A DNA stretch of 64,000 bases from Pseudomonas lutea (GCF_000759445.1 NZ_JRMB01000001.1:2604001-2668000), one strand, 5' to 3'; shown: positions 1 to 9,282, counted from the stretch's first letter. Translations and numbers: made by a program. The notes: a model not told the origin generated them from the letters alone.

Positions 1-4
1 CCAT
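1..4 (-). other. Possible start codon of a gene running off the left edge
   Basis: Read on the minus strand, an ATG at positions 4-2 is preceded by AAGGAA about 7 bases upstream, a plausible ribosome binding site. Everything after the first base of the second codon lies outside the window, so no product can be named. Confidence 0.3.
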
Positions 5-46
5 CTTGAGTTCCTTTCACAAGCGCGAAACTGCAGAAGCGGCAGC

Positions 47-78
47 GTGCAGAGTGGCTGGCTCCAGCCACCCTGCAC
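47..78. other. Strong hairpin between the edge gene and the 103-aa gene
   Basis: GTGCAG plus GTGGCTG (47-60) pairs with CAGCCAC plus CTGCAC (65-78) around a short loop, with one mismatched base on each side. No T-run follows on either strand, so it is not a classical intrinsic terminator. It lies just past the stop codon of the gene at 92-403, and it could end that transcript or protect its 3' end. Confidence 0.4.
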
Positions 79-91
79 CACCGCAGGAGAA

Positions 92-403
92 CTACTTTCG
101 GGTCACCTTGAACGAGGTCCCGACTGGTTCATCGTTGTCGTCAGTGTCGATCAGATAAAACTCATACTTGCCCGGTGAACCCAGATTGGTGGGCGCGTTC
201 CAGGTACCGCCAGTGGAATTTGCTGGTGGCCCGAACGGTACCGAAGAGACCTTACCGTCCGCTCCTTTACTCATCAAAAAATACCTTTTCGGGTCACCGA
301 TGCCACTCAACTTTATGACATGCTTTTTAGTGCTATCGCCGTTCGGTATCTCGGTTTCCGAATCGCCTTCAGTGACTCGGGTGATGCCAGGTTTCTGAGC
401 CAT
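92..403 (-). CDS. Small hypothetical protein downstream of wspR
   Basis: A 103-residue protein that I do not recognise. It has no signal peptide or membrane segment. It is polar and glycine/proline-rich in the middle (PFGPPANSTGG around residues 55-65), with alternating hydrophobic stretches such as KYEFYLIDTD near the C-terminus, suggesting a small beta-rich, possibly Ig-like, fold. I chose the ATG at 403 because GGAAGGAA precedes it at a good distance; an upstream ATG at 445 would add 14 residues without a good ribosome binding site. It lies 294 bases downstream of wspR on the same strand. Its own upstream region holds a 16-bp palindrome (554-569), so it may be regulated separately. Function is unknown and no link to Wsp signalling should be assumed. 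Confidence 0.6.
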   Translation of the reverse strand: MAQKPGITRVTEGDSETEIPNGDSTKKHVIKLSGIGDPKRYFLMSKGADGKVSSVPFGPPANSTGGTWNAPTNLGSPGKYEFYLIDTDDNDEPVGTSFKVTRK

Positions 404-697
404 TTCCTGATTCCTTCCATGTATAGGTGGGCTGCTGGACGCCATCCATTGCGCGGAAAGCCGTCAGCCAAAACCACTGTCCTGGTCAGGCGAGCGCCTG
501 ATGTTCGCGGATTGTGGTTGGAGGAGTATGCGCGCGAGTGCGCGGCGGGGAACCTGTCACATGTGACAGTCGGCCGTTGTCCGCTGGACCTCGGAGGGAT
601 GAGTGCAGGTAAAGGCAATCAGGCCCGGTCTATCATCGTCAACCTATCCTCGAACCTTGCCAGGCGCAGCCGGCGAGAAAACACCGCTTGCGCCGGA
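404..697. other. Intergenic region between wspR and the small gene
   Basis: No gene is supported here. The region carries the CTGTCACATGTGACAG palindrome (554-569). Just past the wspR stop there is an imperfect GC-rich hairpin (about 663-696, CCGGCG pairing with CGCCGG) without a downstream T-run on the minus strand. The latter may help end the wsp transcript, but it is not a textbook terminator. Confidence 0.4.
554..569. promoter_or_regulatory. 16-bp perfect palindrome, candidate operator
   Basis: CTGTCACATGTGACAG is perfectly self-complementary and lies about 150 bases upstream of the start codon of the 103-aa gene. The shape and size fit a dimeric repressor or activator site. I cannot assign a regulator from sequence alone. 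Confidence 0.4.
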
Positions 698-1702
698 CTA
701 CCCCACCGCCACCTGATTGCGTCCATTGTGCTTGGCCGCATACAGCCCTTGATCCGCGCTCTGAATCAACTGCCTGCTGTGGCTGCCCACCTGCGGCACA
801 ACGGTTGCCAAGCCAATGCTGACCGTCAGGCTGGAGCCCTGGCTGGGGGCGATGTGGGGGATGTTCATGCTGGCGATGGATTGGCGCAGTTTTTCTGCCA
901 GCAGACGTGCCCCGCCTGGCGAAGTATTGGGCAGCACGAGGGCAAATTCTTCGCCGCCATAACGGGCCGGGAGGTCGGACGGACGGCTGGAGTTGGCGCG
1001 GATGGCCTTGGCGACCTGACGCAGCGCTTCATCCCCTTCGAGATGCCCAAACGCATCGTTGTAGGCCTTGAAGTAATCCACGTCGATCATCAACAGCGAC
1101 AGCTGCGTCTGTTCGCGAATGGAGCGGCGCCACTCAAGTTCCAGGTATTCGTCGAAGTGTCGGCGGTTGGACAGCCCGGTCAGGCCGTCGGAATTCATCA
1201 GGCGCTGCAACACCAGGTTGGTGTCCAGCAGCTGCTGCTGGCTGACGCGCAATGCACGGTAGGCCTCATCGCGCTGCAGCAGGGTCATGTAGGAGCGCGA
1301 ATGATAACGGATGCGCGCCACCAGCTCGATGTTGTCGGGCAGCTTGACCAGATAGTCATTGGCGCCGGCCGCAAAAGCGGCGCTCTTGATCAGGGGATCT
1401 TCCTTGGTCGAGAGCACGATGATCGGGATGTCACGGGTCTTGGGATTGGCGCGGTACTCGCGCACCAGGGTCAAACCATCCAGACCGGGCATGACCAGGT
1501 CCTGAAGGATCACTGTCGGCTTGATGAGGATCGCCTGGGCAATCGCCTGATGCGGGTCTGCGCAAAAATGAAAGTCGATGTTTTCCTGATGCGCCAGCCC
1601 GCGCCGGACAGCCTCGCCGATCATGGCCTGATCGTCGACGAGCAACACCATGGCAGCGTTTTCATCCGTGGCGTTCAGATCGTCCAGTTGCAAATCATGC
1701 AT
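698..1702 (-). CDS. wspR: WspR, response regulator with GGDEF diguanylate cyclase output
   Basis: Output of the Wsp surface-sensing pathway. It is phosphorylated by WspE and makes the second messenger c-di-GMP from two GTP, favouring biofilm and exopolysaccharide. The 334-residue protein has an N-terminal receiver domain (about 18-135) with the phospho-acceptor D68 in LQDLVMPG, a helical linker (about 140-170) and a GGDEF domain (about 172-330). The active-site motif GGEEF is intact (249-253), and an RxxD inhibitory site (RPSD, 240-243) lies five residues before it, so product inhibition by c-di-GMP is expected. I chose the ATG at 1702, which has AGGAG upstream; a GTG at 1720 in frame is less likely. 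It lies 45 bases after wspF, the last gene of the wsp cluster. Confidence 0.96.
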   Translation of the reverse strand: MHDLQLDDLNATDENAAMVLLVDDQAMIGEAVRRGLAHQENIDFHFCADPHQAIAQAILIKPTVILQDLVMPGLDGLTLVREYRANPKTRDIPIIVLSTKEDPLIKSAAFAAGANDYLVKLPDNIELVARIRYHSRSYMTLLQRDEAYRALRVSQQQLLDTNLVLQRLMNSDGLTGLSNRRHFDEYLELEWRRSIREQTQLSLLMIDVDYFKAYNDAFGHLEGDEALRQVAKAIRANSSRPSDLPARYGGEEFALVLPNTSPGGARLLAEKLRQSIASMNIPHIAPSQGSSLTVSIGLATVVPQVGSHSRQLIQSADQGLYAAKHNGRNQVAVG

Positions 1703-1747
1703 GCAGGGTCTCCTGGTCACAGGCGGGCTGTGAAGTCACCTGGAAAT

Positions 1748-2758
1748 TCATTGGGTGAATACCTCTTTCAAGCGAGGTGCGATCGAGTCCAGTGAGCGAA
1801 TTTCCATGGCAGCGTCGATGGCGGCCGCCGCTTTGGGCATGCCGTACACCGCACAACTTTCCTGATTCTGGGCGATGGTCAGAAACCCCCGCTGACGCAT
1901 CAGCTTGAGTCCCTGCGCGCCATCTCGGCCCATGCCGGTCAACAAAACACCCACTGCGTCACCATTCCAATAGCGGGCCACACTTTCGAAAAACACGTCG
2001 ATGGAGGGCCTGTAAATTTCGTTAACCGGCTCTGCGGTGTACGCCAGCGTGCCGTTCTTGAGCAGACGAATATGGTGGTTGGTGCCCGCCAGGAGCACCG
2101 TCCCCGCTTGGGGGGGCTCGCCGTCGCGCGCCAGCCTGACCTCAAGCCCCGAAGAACTTGTCAGCCATTGCGCCATCCCCTCGGCGAATACCTGGTCCAC
2201 GTGCTGCACCAGCACGATCGCGGCCGGAAAACCCTTCGGCAGCGCCTTGAGCAGTATTTCCAGCGCCGCCGGCCCGCCAGCCGATGAGCCGATAGCGATC
2301 AACCGTTGACGCTGCGCCGAATCGCGCACCGGTGGCGGCGCCGGGCGAGCCCGCGTGTCTCGCTCGCCAATGAGCCAGCCTATATTAAGAATCTTGCGCA
2401 ACAAAGGTGCGGCTGCATCCTTGGGATTGCCAGCACCCAGGGCGGGCGTGTCGACCACATCCAGCGCGCCGTGGCCCATGGCCTCGAACACACGGTGGAC
2501 ATTTTGCTCGCGGTCCACGGTAACGATGACGATCGCACACGGCGTCGCCGCCATGATACGTCGAGTCGCCTCCACGCCGTCCATCACCGGCATGATCAGG
2601 TCCATCAATATCAGATCGGGCGTCAACTCGGCGCAGCGCTCGACCGCCTCGGCGCCGTTGCCCGCGACCCACGCTATCTGGTGCGCCGGCTCGAAAGCCA
2701 GCGCACGGCGCAATGCTTCTACGGCCATGGGCATGTCGTTGACGATGGCGATCTTCAT
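1748..2758 (-). CDS. wspF: WspF, CheB-type methylesterase response regulator
   Basis: CheB homologue of the Wsp system. It removes methyl groups from the WspA receptor and so resets signalling; in Pseudomonas, loss of wspF is a classic route to wrinkly, high c-di-GMP colonies. The 336-residue protein has a receiver domain (about 1-120, D8 and phospho-acceptor D53 in LILMDLIMP), a proline-rich linker (about 136-150) and a methylesterase domain with the catalytic triad visible as S159 (IGSSAGG), H186 (VQHV) and D279 (GMGRDG). The gene looks intact, so constitutive Wsp activation is not indicated here. Its start overlaps the wspE stop by four bases (ATGA), which implies translational coupling. 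Confidence 0.96.
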   Translation of the reverse strand: MKIAIVNDMPMAVEALRRALAFEPAHQIAWVAGNGAEAVERCAELTPDLILMDLIMPVMDGVEATRRIMAATPCAIVIVTVDREQNVHRVFEAMGHGALDVVDTPALGAGNPKDAAAPLLRKILNIGWLIGERDTRARPAPPPVRDSAQRQRLIAIGSSAGGPAALEILLKALPKGFPAAIVLVQHVDQVFAEGMAQWLTSSSGLEVRLARDGEPPQAGTVLLAGTNHHIRLLKNGTLAYTAEPVNEIYRPSIDVFFESVARYWNGDAVGVLLTGMGRDGAQGLKLMRQRGFLTIAQNQESCAVYGMPKAAAAIDAAMEIRSLDSIAPRLKEVFTQ

Positions 2759-5103
2759 CCCTGCGCATCTCCTATCAACTCCACGACTGCATCGAGCAGC
2801 GCGTCGTCATGAAAACTGGCCTTGGCCAGGTAGTAATCGGCGCCGGCGTCCAGGCCGCGTCGGCGGTCTTGCTCACGGTCCTTGTACGACACCACCATCA
2901 CCGGCAGCGATTGCAGACGGCTGTCGCGACGCACCAGCGTCACCAACTCGATGCCGTCCATGCGCGGCATGTCGATGTCGGTGATAAGCAAGTCGAAATC
3001 CTCGCCACGCAGGGCATTCCAGCCGTCCATGCCATCGACGGCCACAGCGACTTCATAGCCACGGCTGGCCAGCAATTTACGCTCCAGCTCGCGAACGGTC
3101 AGCGAGTCGTCGACCACCAGCACCCGTTTGCGCGCACGAGTATCCGCCTGACGATTGCGCCGATCAATGCGTTCGAGGCGGCCGGTGTTGAGCAGCTTCT
3201 CCACCGACCGCAGCATGTCTTCGACATCGATGATCAGCACCGCCGAGCCATCGTCGAGCAATGCGCCAGCGGAGATGTCCTGAACCTTGCCCAACCGTGG
3301 ATCGAGGGGCAGGACAACGAGGGTGCGCTCGCCGATAAAGCGTTCAACGGCGACGCCATATACCGCTTCGCGCTCGCGGATGACCACCACCTTGAGCACG
3401 TCTTCGCTGTGCTGGCTGGCCGGACGGTTGAGCAACTGGCTGGCGGCAACCAGACCGACGTGGCGGTCCTCGTGCCAGAAATGCTGTCGTCCTTCCAGTT
3501 GCACGATTTCATCGGCGCGCACATCCCGCATGCGCTCGATGTGTGCCAGCGGAAAGGCATACGCCTCGCCGCCGACTTCTACGACCAGGCTGCGCACCAC
3601 TGAGAGCGTCAGCGGCACTTCCAGGTGAAAACGGCTACCCTGCCCGGCCCGTTGATCCAGTTCAACACCGCCGCGCAGCTGCCGGACCATGTGCTGGACG
3701 GCGTCGAGCCCGACGCCTCGACCGGACACCTCGGTGACCTGGTCGCGCATGCTGAAACCGGGAAGGAAGAGAAAGCTCAGCAGTTCCTCTTCGCTCAACT
3801 GTGCCGCGGTTTCGGCTGGCGACAGCTTGCGCTGGATGATGTTCTGGCGCAGGCGTTCCAGGTCCACACCCGCGCCGTCGTCAATCAGCTCGACCACCAA
3901 CAGACCCGCCTGATGCGAAGCCTTGAGCCGAATCAACCCTTCGGCAGGCTTGCCGCACGCCATGCGTTGGGCAGGCAATTCGATGCCGTGGTCGACAGCA
4001 TTGCGCAACAGGTGAGTCAGCGGCGCTTCGAGCTTTTCCAGCACGTCGCGATCGACTTGAGTTTTCTCACCCTCGATTTCCAGACGGACTTGCTTGCCCA
4101 GCGAGCGGCCCAGGTCCCGCACCATGCGCGCCTGCCCCGCCAGCACGTCAGCAAACGGCCGCATGCGGCAGGCCAGTGCGGTGTCATAAAGCAGTTGCGC
4201 GCGTTGCGAGGCTTGCCACCCGAACTCGTCGAGGTCGGCCGTCTGTTGGATCAGCAAATGCTGCGCTTCCCCCAGCAAACGCCGTGCTTCATCGAGGGCT
4301 TTTTGCGCGTCGGGATCGGCATGGGCGCCAAGCAGCGCTTCGAGGCTGTCCAGCGCGCGGGTGGCGCCGGTCTGCGTGCGTTTGACCCGCTGCATCGCCG
4401 TCAGATAAGGCTTCAGGCGCTGAGTTTCGACCAGCGACTTGCTCGACAGGTCGAGCAGGTTGTTCAAGCGTTCCGCAGTGACGCGCAGGACCCGTTCGCC
4501 GGTCTCTGCCACGCGTCGCTCGCCCGGCTTGTCCAGTTTGAGACCGGGGTCGGCCACAGCCTCGGCGACGTGGCTGGCGATGACGATGGCCTGCTCTTCG
4601 GCGGCCAAATCCTGGGCAGACTGCAGCGAGGTGACCAGCGATTGCGCATTGGCCAGCAGGATGTCTTCCAGCGATGGCGACGCAGGCGGCAGGAGCACGG
4701 TTTTGGAAGCGGTGTCGGCGCTGACCATGTTATTCATCAGCGCCACATAGCCGTCGATGTCCGCCTGAGGGACGTTGGCCGCTGGCGTGGCGATGCGCAT
4801 CAACAAGTCAGTGCCCATCAGCAACGCGTCGATGTGCTCGGGCAACAGGAGCAGCCGCCCTTCTTGCGCACCAACCAGACAATCCTCCATGACGTGGGAA
4901 ACGCTGACACCCGCGTCGACCCCGACAATACGCGCCGCTCCCTTGAGCGAATGGGCGGCGCGCATGCACGCCTCCAACTGATCGGCCTGGGTCGGGTTGC
5001 GCTCCAGCGCCAGCAGGCCGGTGCTGAGCACCTGAGTCTGGGCTTCCGCTTCCAGAGTAAAGAGTTCGAACAACGACGCGTCGCGCATCTGATCGGGCGT
5101 CAT
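2755..5103 (-). CDS. wspE: WspE, CheA-type hybrid histidine kinase with C-terminal receiver
   Basis: Central kinase of the Wsp pathway; it phosphorylates WspR and WspF. In the 782-residue protein the order is: HPt domain with phospho-histidine H51 in AHSLKGAAR; a helical region; a HATPase domain with the N-box LLRNAVDHG (about 365-373) and G-box GRGVGLD (about 461-467); a CheW-like coupling domain (about 500-635); and a C-terminal receiver domain (about 658-780) with phospho-acceptor D709 in LLITDIDMPRMDG. The extra receiver distinguishes it from a plain CheA. It overlaps wspD upstream and wspF downstream by four bases each. Confidence 0.96.
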   Translation of the reverse strand: MTPDQMRDASLFELFTLEAEAQTQVLSTGLLALERNPTQADQLEACMRAAHSLKGAARIVGVDAGVSVSHVMEDCLVGAQEGRLLLLPEHIDALLMGTDLLMRIATPAANVPQADIDGYVALMNNMVSADTASKTVLLPPASPSLEDILLANAQSLVTSLQSAQDLAAEEQAIVIASHVAEAVADPGLKLDKPGERRVAETGERVLRVTAERLNNLLDLSSKSLVETQRLKPYLTAMQRVKRTQTGATRALDSLEALLGAHADPDAQKALDEARRLLGEAQHLLIQQTADLDEFGWQASQRAQLLYDTALACRMRPFADVLAGQARMVRDLGRSLGKQVRLEIEGEKTQVDRDVLEKLEAPLTHLLRNAVDHGIELPAQRMACGKPAEGLIRLKASHQAGLLVVELIDDGAGVDLERLRQNIIQRKLSPAETAAQLSEEELLSFLFLPGFSMRDQVTEVSGRGVGLDAVQHMVRQLRGGVELDQRAGQGSRFHLEVPLTLSVVRSLVVEVGGEAYAFPLAHIERMRDVRADEIVQLEGRQHFWHEDRHVGLVAASQLLNRPASQHSEDVLKVVVIREREAVYGVAVERFIGERTLVVLPLDPRLGKVQDISAGALLDDGSAVLIIDVEDMLRSVEKLLNTGRLERIDRRNRQADTRARKRVLVVDDSLTVRELERKLLASRGYEVAVAVDGMDGWNALRGEDFDLLITDIDMPRMDGIELVTLVRRDSRLQSLPVMVVSYKDREQDRRRGLDAGADYYLAKASFHDDALLDAVVELIGDAQG

Positions 5104-5783
5104 GTCAGGCTCCGGTTAACCGCCGACAACAGCTGGTCTTCATCGAGCAGGCGCAAGCTGCGGCTTTTCCATTGCACGACTCCGCGGGTGAAGCGCGCAT
5201 TGCTGTTTTGCGCGGGCGCCGAGGCGCTGTCCAGCAGGCGCGCCTCGATCGCGTGAATGCCGTCGACCTCATCGACCGGCACCACGACCGGGCCGCCGTC
5301 AGCCAAGACGATCAACATGCGCGGCAGCGTTCGCGAATCGCCAGCGGGAACCACGGAAGGGTCGAGCCCCAGCAGTTCGACGAACGACAGGCACGCCACC
5401 AGGGCGCCACGCACATTGGCGACGCCCAGCAAGGCGCGCGAACGCTGGTGCGGAAGCGAGTGAATGGCTTGCACGGGCGAGACCTCCACCAGGCAGCGGG
5501 TTGGCAGGCCGAGCCACTCCTCACCCAGACGAAACACCACCGTGGAGCGGGTTTCGACATCGATGATCAGCGCTTCGCTGTGGACCGAGACGCGGTGCTC
5601 TTGCGCCAGGGAATAGCGGTCAAGCAGCCGCGTTGCCGCCGCTGAATAGACGGAGCAATTGCGGCAATGGATATGCTCGACAAGCAGCGGGCAGGAGCGG
5701 TCCCCGTGAATACCGATGCGGTTCCAGCAGTCGTCGATGGCCTCGGCGCTGCTGCTGACCAGCTCTGTGTGCGGCTGAGTCAT
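5100..5783 (-). CDS. wspD: WspD, CheW-like coupling protein
   Basis: One of two CheW-type scaffold proteins that connect the receptor WspA to the kinase WspE. The 227-residue protein has a CheW fold from about residue 75 to 220 (VVFRLGEEWLGLPTRCLVEV, then GVANVRGALVACLSF). The N-terminal 70 residues carry several cysteines and histidines (for example CPLLVEHIHCRNC, about 31-43) that are not part of the CheW fold and could bind a metal; that is only inferred. Four-base overlaps with wspC and wspE make it part of one tightly coupled operon. Confidence 0.92.
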   Translation of the reverse strand: MTQPHTELVSSSAEAIDDCWNRIGIHGDRSCPLLVEHIHCRNCSVYSAAATRLLDRYSLAQEHRVSVHSEALIIDVETRSTVVFRLGEEWLGLPTRCLVEVSPVQAIHSLPHQRSRALLGVANVRGALVACLSFVELLGLDPSVVPAGDSRTLPRMLIVLADGGPVVVPVDEVDGIHAIEARLLDSASAPAQNSNARFTRGVVQWKSRSLRLLDEDQLLSAVNRSLT

Positions 5784-7117
5784 GGGTTGCGTCCCTCTTT
5801 GCCGACACCCCGTGCCGCGCGCGCCTGCAGGCGTTGGGCCCCGGCGCTGTCACCCTGGGCGGCGAGCAATGCCGACATCTGCGCCAGGGTTTCCGGGTGC
5901 TGCGGTTCCAGGTAGAGCGCCTTGCGATAAAACCCTAGCGCCGCGCCGGTATCACCCGCCACTTCACTGAGCAGACCCAGCCAGTAAAACACCGGCGCAA
6001 CGGGGTCGTGGCGCTTGAGGTACTGCTCGCAGGCTGCTTTGGCCTCGCTGCTGCGGCCTTCGTTGGCAAGGGCCGCGATACGGCGTATCAGCTCCGCAGC
6101 TTCGGTGTTACTGGCATTCGGCGGGAGAACCGCTCCGGCGGAGGGCTTCAGCGCGGCCCTGCGGTCCTCCATGCGAGCAGGGACAGTCAAGGATCTCGGC
6201 GCAAAGGGTTGCGCAGGCGCAGCGCGGTAGTGAGAGCCCGACGCAGCGCCACGCATTGGCGAGTCGCTGCGCTGCGGCGACACGGGTGGAGCAGGCGTAA
6301 ATAGGTAGGGGTCGGCCGCTACGTCGCGCCGACGGAAAGCAAAGGACTGGGCGATGCCGATCGACACCATGCCCATGCGCCCAAGCAGGCTACCTTCGGC
6401 GGGGCCGATAAACAGGACGCCGTCGTCGCGTGTCATTTTTTTGAGCACCTCGAAACCCTGGCGCTGAGTCTCGAGGTCAAAGTAGATCAGCAAGTTGCGG
6501 CAGAACACGAAGTCGTACGCCGACTGGGCCACGGCCAAGGTCGGGTCGAGCAGATTGCCGGACTGGAAGCGGACCTGTTCACGCACCCGGTCTTGCAGGC
6601 GGTAGCCGTCATCGGCCGCACTGAAGTAGCGCTCACGAAAGCCCAGCTGATCGCCACGAAACGAGTTTTTGCCATACACGCCGTTGAGTGCGCGCTGGAT
6701 GGACAACGGGCTGATATCCACGGCCTCCACACTGAATTGCGGCGCGCGCAAACCGGCATCAAACAACGCCATGGCGATCGAATACGGCTCCTCACCGGTG
6801 GAACACGGCAAGCTGAGGATGCGCAGAGGGCGAACACCCTTGAGCTGAGCCAGCCGCGCGTTGGCGAGCTTGCCCAGTGTCGCGAAGGATTCCGGGTACC
6901 GGAAGAACCAGGTCTCGGGGACGATCACCGCTTCAATCAGCGCCTGCTGCTCTTCGGCCGACGTCAGCAGCGTCTGCCAATAGTCGTCAGCGTCCCGCGC
7001 TTTTGACAACGTGCAGCGCTGGCGCACCGCGCGCTCGACAATCGCCTCGCCCACCGACGCAACGTCCAGCCCCATGCGGTCCTTGAGAAAAGCAAAAAAG
7101 CGCGCGTCGCTGCTCAT
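5780..7117 (-). CDS. wspC: WspC, CheR-type receptor methyltransferase with TPR tail
   Basis: S-adenosylmethionine-dependent methyltransferase that methylates glutamates of the receptor WspA and opposes WspF. The 445-residue protein has an N-terminal CheR helical domain (MSSDARFFAFLKDRMGLD), the SAM-binding Rossmann domain with SLPCSTGEEPYSIAMAL, and a FCRNLLIYFD stretch typical of CheR. A low-complexity linker (about 280-350) follows, then tetratricopeptide-like helices at the C-terminus (VFYWLGLLSEVAGDTGAALG and following). I chose the ATG at 7117 because it overlaps the wspB stop (ATGA) and matches the CheR N-terminus; the open frame extends upstream inside wspB. Confidence 0.94.
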   Translation of the reverse strand: MSSDARFFAFLKDRMGLDVASVGEAIVERAVRQRCTLSKARDADDYWQTLLTSAEEQQALIEAVIVPETWFFRYPESFATLGKLANARLAQLKGVRPLRILSLPCSTGEEPYSIAMALFDAGLRAPQFSVEAVDISPLSIQRALNGVYGKNSFRGDQLGFRERYFSAADDGYRLQDRVREQVRFQSGNLLDPTLAVAQSAYDFVFCRNLLIYFDLETQRQGFEVLKKMTRDDGVLFIGPAEGSLLGRMGMVSIGIAQSFAFRRRDVAADPYLFTPAPPVSPQRSDSPMRGAASGSHYRAAPAQPFAPRSLTVPARMEDRRAALKPSAGAVLPPNASNTEAAELIRRIAALANEGRSSEAKAACEQYLKRHDPVAPVFYWLGLLSEVAGDTGAALGFYRKALYLEPQHPETLAQMSALLAAQGDSAGAQRLQARAARGVGKEGRNP

Positions 7118-7650
7118 GGCATCGCCTCGATCGGGCCAAGGCAGATGGGGCGTTCGGGAAACAGCAATTCGCGCACGGCGTCGCTGAGCAAGTCCTGCAC
7201 GCGGATCCACTGCAGCAGGCCGTGTTCATCCTCACGCACCGGCCCCAGATACGGCGCCTGCGGGTTATCCAGCCCGTATGCCTTGAACTCGTGGGGCGAG
7301 CAACGCAACGTGTCGGTCGCCTGTTCAAGGATCAGACCCAGCCACTGCACGGGACGATCACCGCCGAGACGATAGTGGACCAGCACCAGCCGTGTACTGG
7401 TGCGCGCCTGCGCAGAATGGCCAAACGTCAGCGCACTGAGGTCGATGACCGGCACAATGGTGCCGCGGTGCGCAAACACCCCGGCAACCCACTGCGGCGC
7501 CTGCGCGATAGGCTTAAGCACCAGGCGCGGCAGCACCTCGGCGACTTCTGTCGCTTCCAGCGCATACCGCTCGGCGCCGATCCGGAACAGCAGAAACAGC
7601 TTGTTCTTCGGCAATATGGCGGCGCTGCGCCTGGCTGAGTGCTCAATCAT
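7114..7650 (-). CDS. wspB: WspB, CheW-like coupling protein
   Basis: Second CheW-type adaptor of the Wsp complex, linking WspA and WspE in membrane-associated clusters. The 178-residue protein is nearly all CheW fold, with LFLLFRIGAERYALEATEVA at about 18-37 and VAGVFAHRGTIVPVIDLSAL at about 60-79. It starts nine bases after the wspA stop with only a weak CAGG as ribosome binding site, so its translation probably depends on coupling to wspA. Confidence 0.93.
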   Translation of the reverse strand: MIEHSARRSAAILPKNKLFLLFRIGAERYALEATEVAEVLPRLVLKPIAQAPQWVAGVFAHRGTIVPVIDLSALTFGHSAQARTSTRLVLVHYRLGGDRPVQWLGLILEQATDTLRCSPHEFKAYGLDNPQAPYLGPVREDEHGLLQWIRVQDLLSDAVRELLFPERPICLGPIEAMP

Positions 7651-7659
7651 GGGCCTGAC

Positions 7660-9282
7660 TCAGACTTTGAATCGCGAAACGCCGCTGCGCAGGCCGACTG
7701 CCACCTGACTCAGCTCGTCGATGGCGAAACTGGCCTGGCGCAGGGATTCAACGGTCTGACTGCTGGCATCACCCAACTGCACCAGCGCCTGATTGATCTG
7801 CTCAGCGCCGGTGGCCTGGGCCTGCATGCCCTCGTTGACCATCAACACCCGCGGCGCGAGCGCCTGCACCTGATGGATGATCTGCGAAAGCTGCTCGCCG
7901 ACCTGGGTCACTTCATACATGCCGCGGCGCACTTCCTCGGAAAACTTGTCCATGCCCATGACCCCGGCCGACACCGCCGACTGGATCTCGCGGACCATTT
8001 GCTCGATGTCATAGGTGGCCACGGCGGTCTGGTCTGCCAGACGCCGAACCTCGGTCGCGACCACAGCAAAGCCTCGGCCGTACTCGCCGGCCTTTTCGGC
8101 CTCGATGGCGGCATTGAGCGACAACAGGTTGGTTTGGTCAGCGACTTTGACGATGGTCACGACCACTTGATTGATGTTGCCGGCCTTCTCGTTGAGGATC
8201 GCCAGCTTGGAATTGACCAGATCGGCCGCGCCCATGACCGAGTGCATGGTTTCCTCCATGCGCGCCAGGCCTTGCTGACCGGAGCCGGCCAGAACCGAAG
8301 CCTGGTCCGCCGCCGATGTCACTTCGGTCATCGTGCGCACCAGATCCCGGGACGTCGCGGCGATTTCACGTGAGGTCGCGCCAATTTCCGTGGTGGTCGC
8401 CGCCGTCTCGGTGGCGGTGGCCTGTTGCTGCTTGGACGTGGCGGCGATCTCGGTGACCGAGGTGGTCACCTGAACCGAAGAGCGCTGCGCCTGGGACACC
8501 AGCGCGGCGAGCTCGGCCACCATGTCGTTGAAGCCGGTCTGCACGGTGCCGAACTCATCGTTGCGGTCCAGCGCCAGCCGGGTACTCAAGTCGCCGGTGC
8601 GCATGGTGTCGAGGATTTTCACGATGCGGTCCATTGGCGCGAGAATCGCACGCATCAACAAACCACCGCAGGCAGCGGCTGCCAGTAGGGCAATGACCAG
8701 AGAAATGCCGAGGGTAATCTTGGCGCTGGACACCGCTGTCTGTATGGCGTCCGACGCCTTGTCGGCAGCCATCTTGTTCTTGGCGCCGAGTGCATTCAGC
8801 ACCTTGCGGCCCTCGGCCCACATCGGGGTCAATTGCTCGGAAAAAATCCGCTGCGCCAGCGCGTAGTTGTCGCCCTGATAGGCCGCGAGCACGCCGTTGA
8901 GCACCAGCTGATAGCGCTCGCGCAATTGCAGAAACTGCTCGAAATCGGTGCGATCCGACTCGTCAAAGATGCTCTTCTGGTAGTTGACGATCTGCGCCTG
9001 CAGGCGATCTTCGAATTCCTTGTACTGGTCTTCTTCGGCGCTGGTCAGATCACGACCAACGCCCTCAGCCAGCAAATGCTGGGTACTGACATAGCTTTCG
9101 ACCCAGGCGCTGCGCACCGTGCTGCTGTAAAAGACGCCAGGCAGCGCATCGAGCCGCACGGCGTCGCCGCTGTTCTCGATCACCAGCAGGCGATTGAACG
9201 CCACGACCACCATCAACAGCATGATGGCGATGATGACAGCGAAGCTCGCCAAAATTCGTTGACGCAACGTCCAGTTCTTCAC
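7660..9282 (-). CDS. wspA: WspA, methyl-accepting receptor of the Wsp surface-sensing system
   Basis: Membrane receptor that starts Wsp signalling; in Pseudomonas it responds to surface contact or envelope stress and forms lateral clusters. In the 540-residue protein, a transmembrane helix (about 11-29) is followed by a periplasmic four-helix-bundle-type sensor (about 30-185), a second helix (about 189-208), a HAMP domain (about 210-262) and a long cytoplasmic coiled coil. The kinase-contact tip is conserved at about 380-420 (ADQTNLLSLNAAIEAEKAGE and on). No C-terminal CheR-binding pentapeptide is seen; the protein ends GVSRFKV. First gene of the operon; a TATACT-type -10 candidate lies at about 9359-9364 on the minus strand. 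Confidence 0.96.
   Translation of the reverse strand: MKNWTLRQRILASFAVIIAIMLLMVVVAFNRLLVIENSGDAVRLDALPGVFYSSTVRSAWVESYVSTQHLLAEGVGRDLTSAEEDQYKEFEDRLQAQIVNYQKSIFDESDRTDFEQFLQLRERYQLVLNGVLAAYQGDNYALAQRIFSEQLTPMWAEGRKVLNALGAKNKMAADKASDAIQTAVSSAKITLGISLVIALLAAAACGGLLMRAILAPMDRIVKILDTMRTGDLSTRLALDRNDEFGTVQTGFNDMVAELAALVSQAQRSSVQVTTSVTEIAATSKQQQATATETAATTTEIGATSREIAATSRDLVRTMTEVTSAADQASVLAGSGQQGLARMEETMHSVMGAADLVNSKLAILNEKAGNINQVVVTIVKVADQTNLLSLNAAIEAEKAGEYGRGFAVVATEVRRLADQTAVATYDIEQMVREIQSAVSAGVMGMDKFSEEVRRGMYEVTQVGEQLSQIIHQVQALAPRVLMVNEGMQAQATGAEQINQALVQLGDASSQTVESLRQASFAIDELSQVAVGLRSGVSRFKV

Noticed and set aside
1748..2758. Possible inactivating mutation in wspF that would lock Wsp signalling on
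   Set aside because: Receiver and esterase motifs (D53, S159, H186, D279) are all intact and the length is normal.
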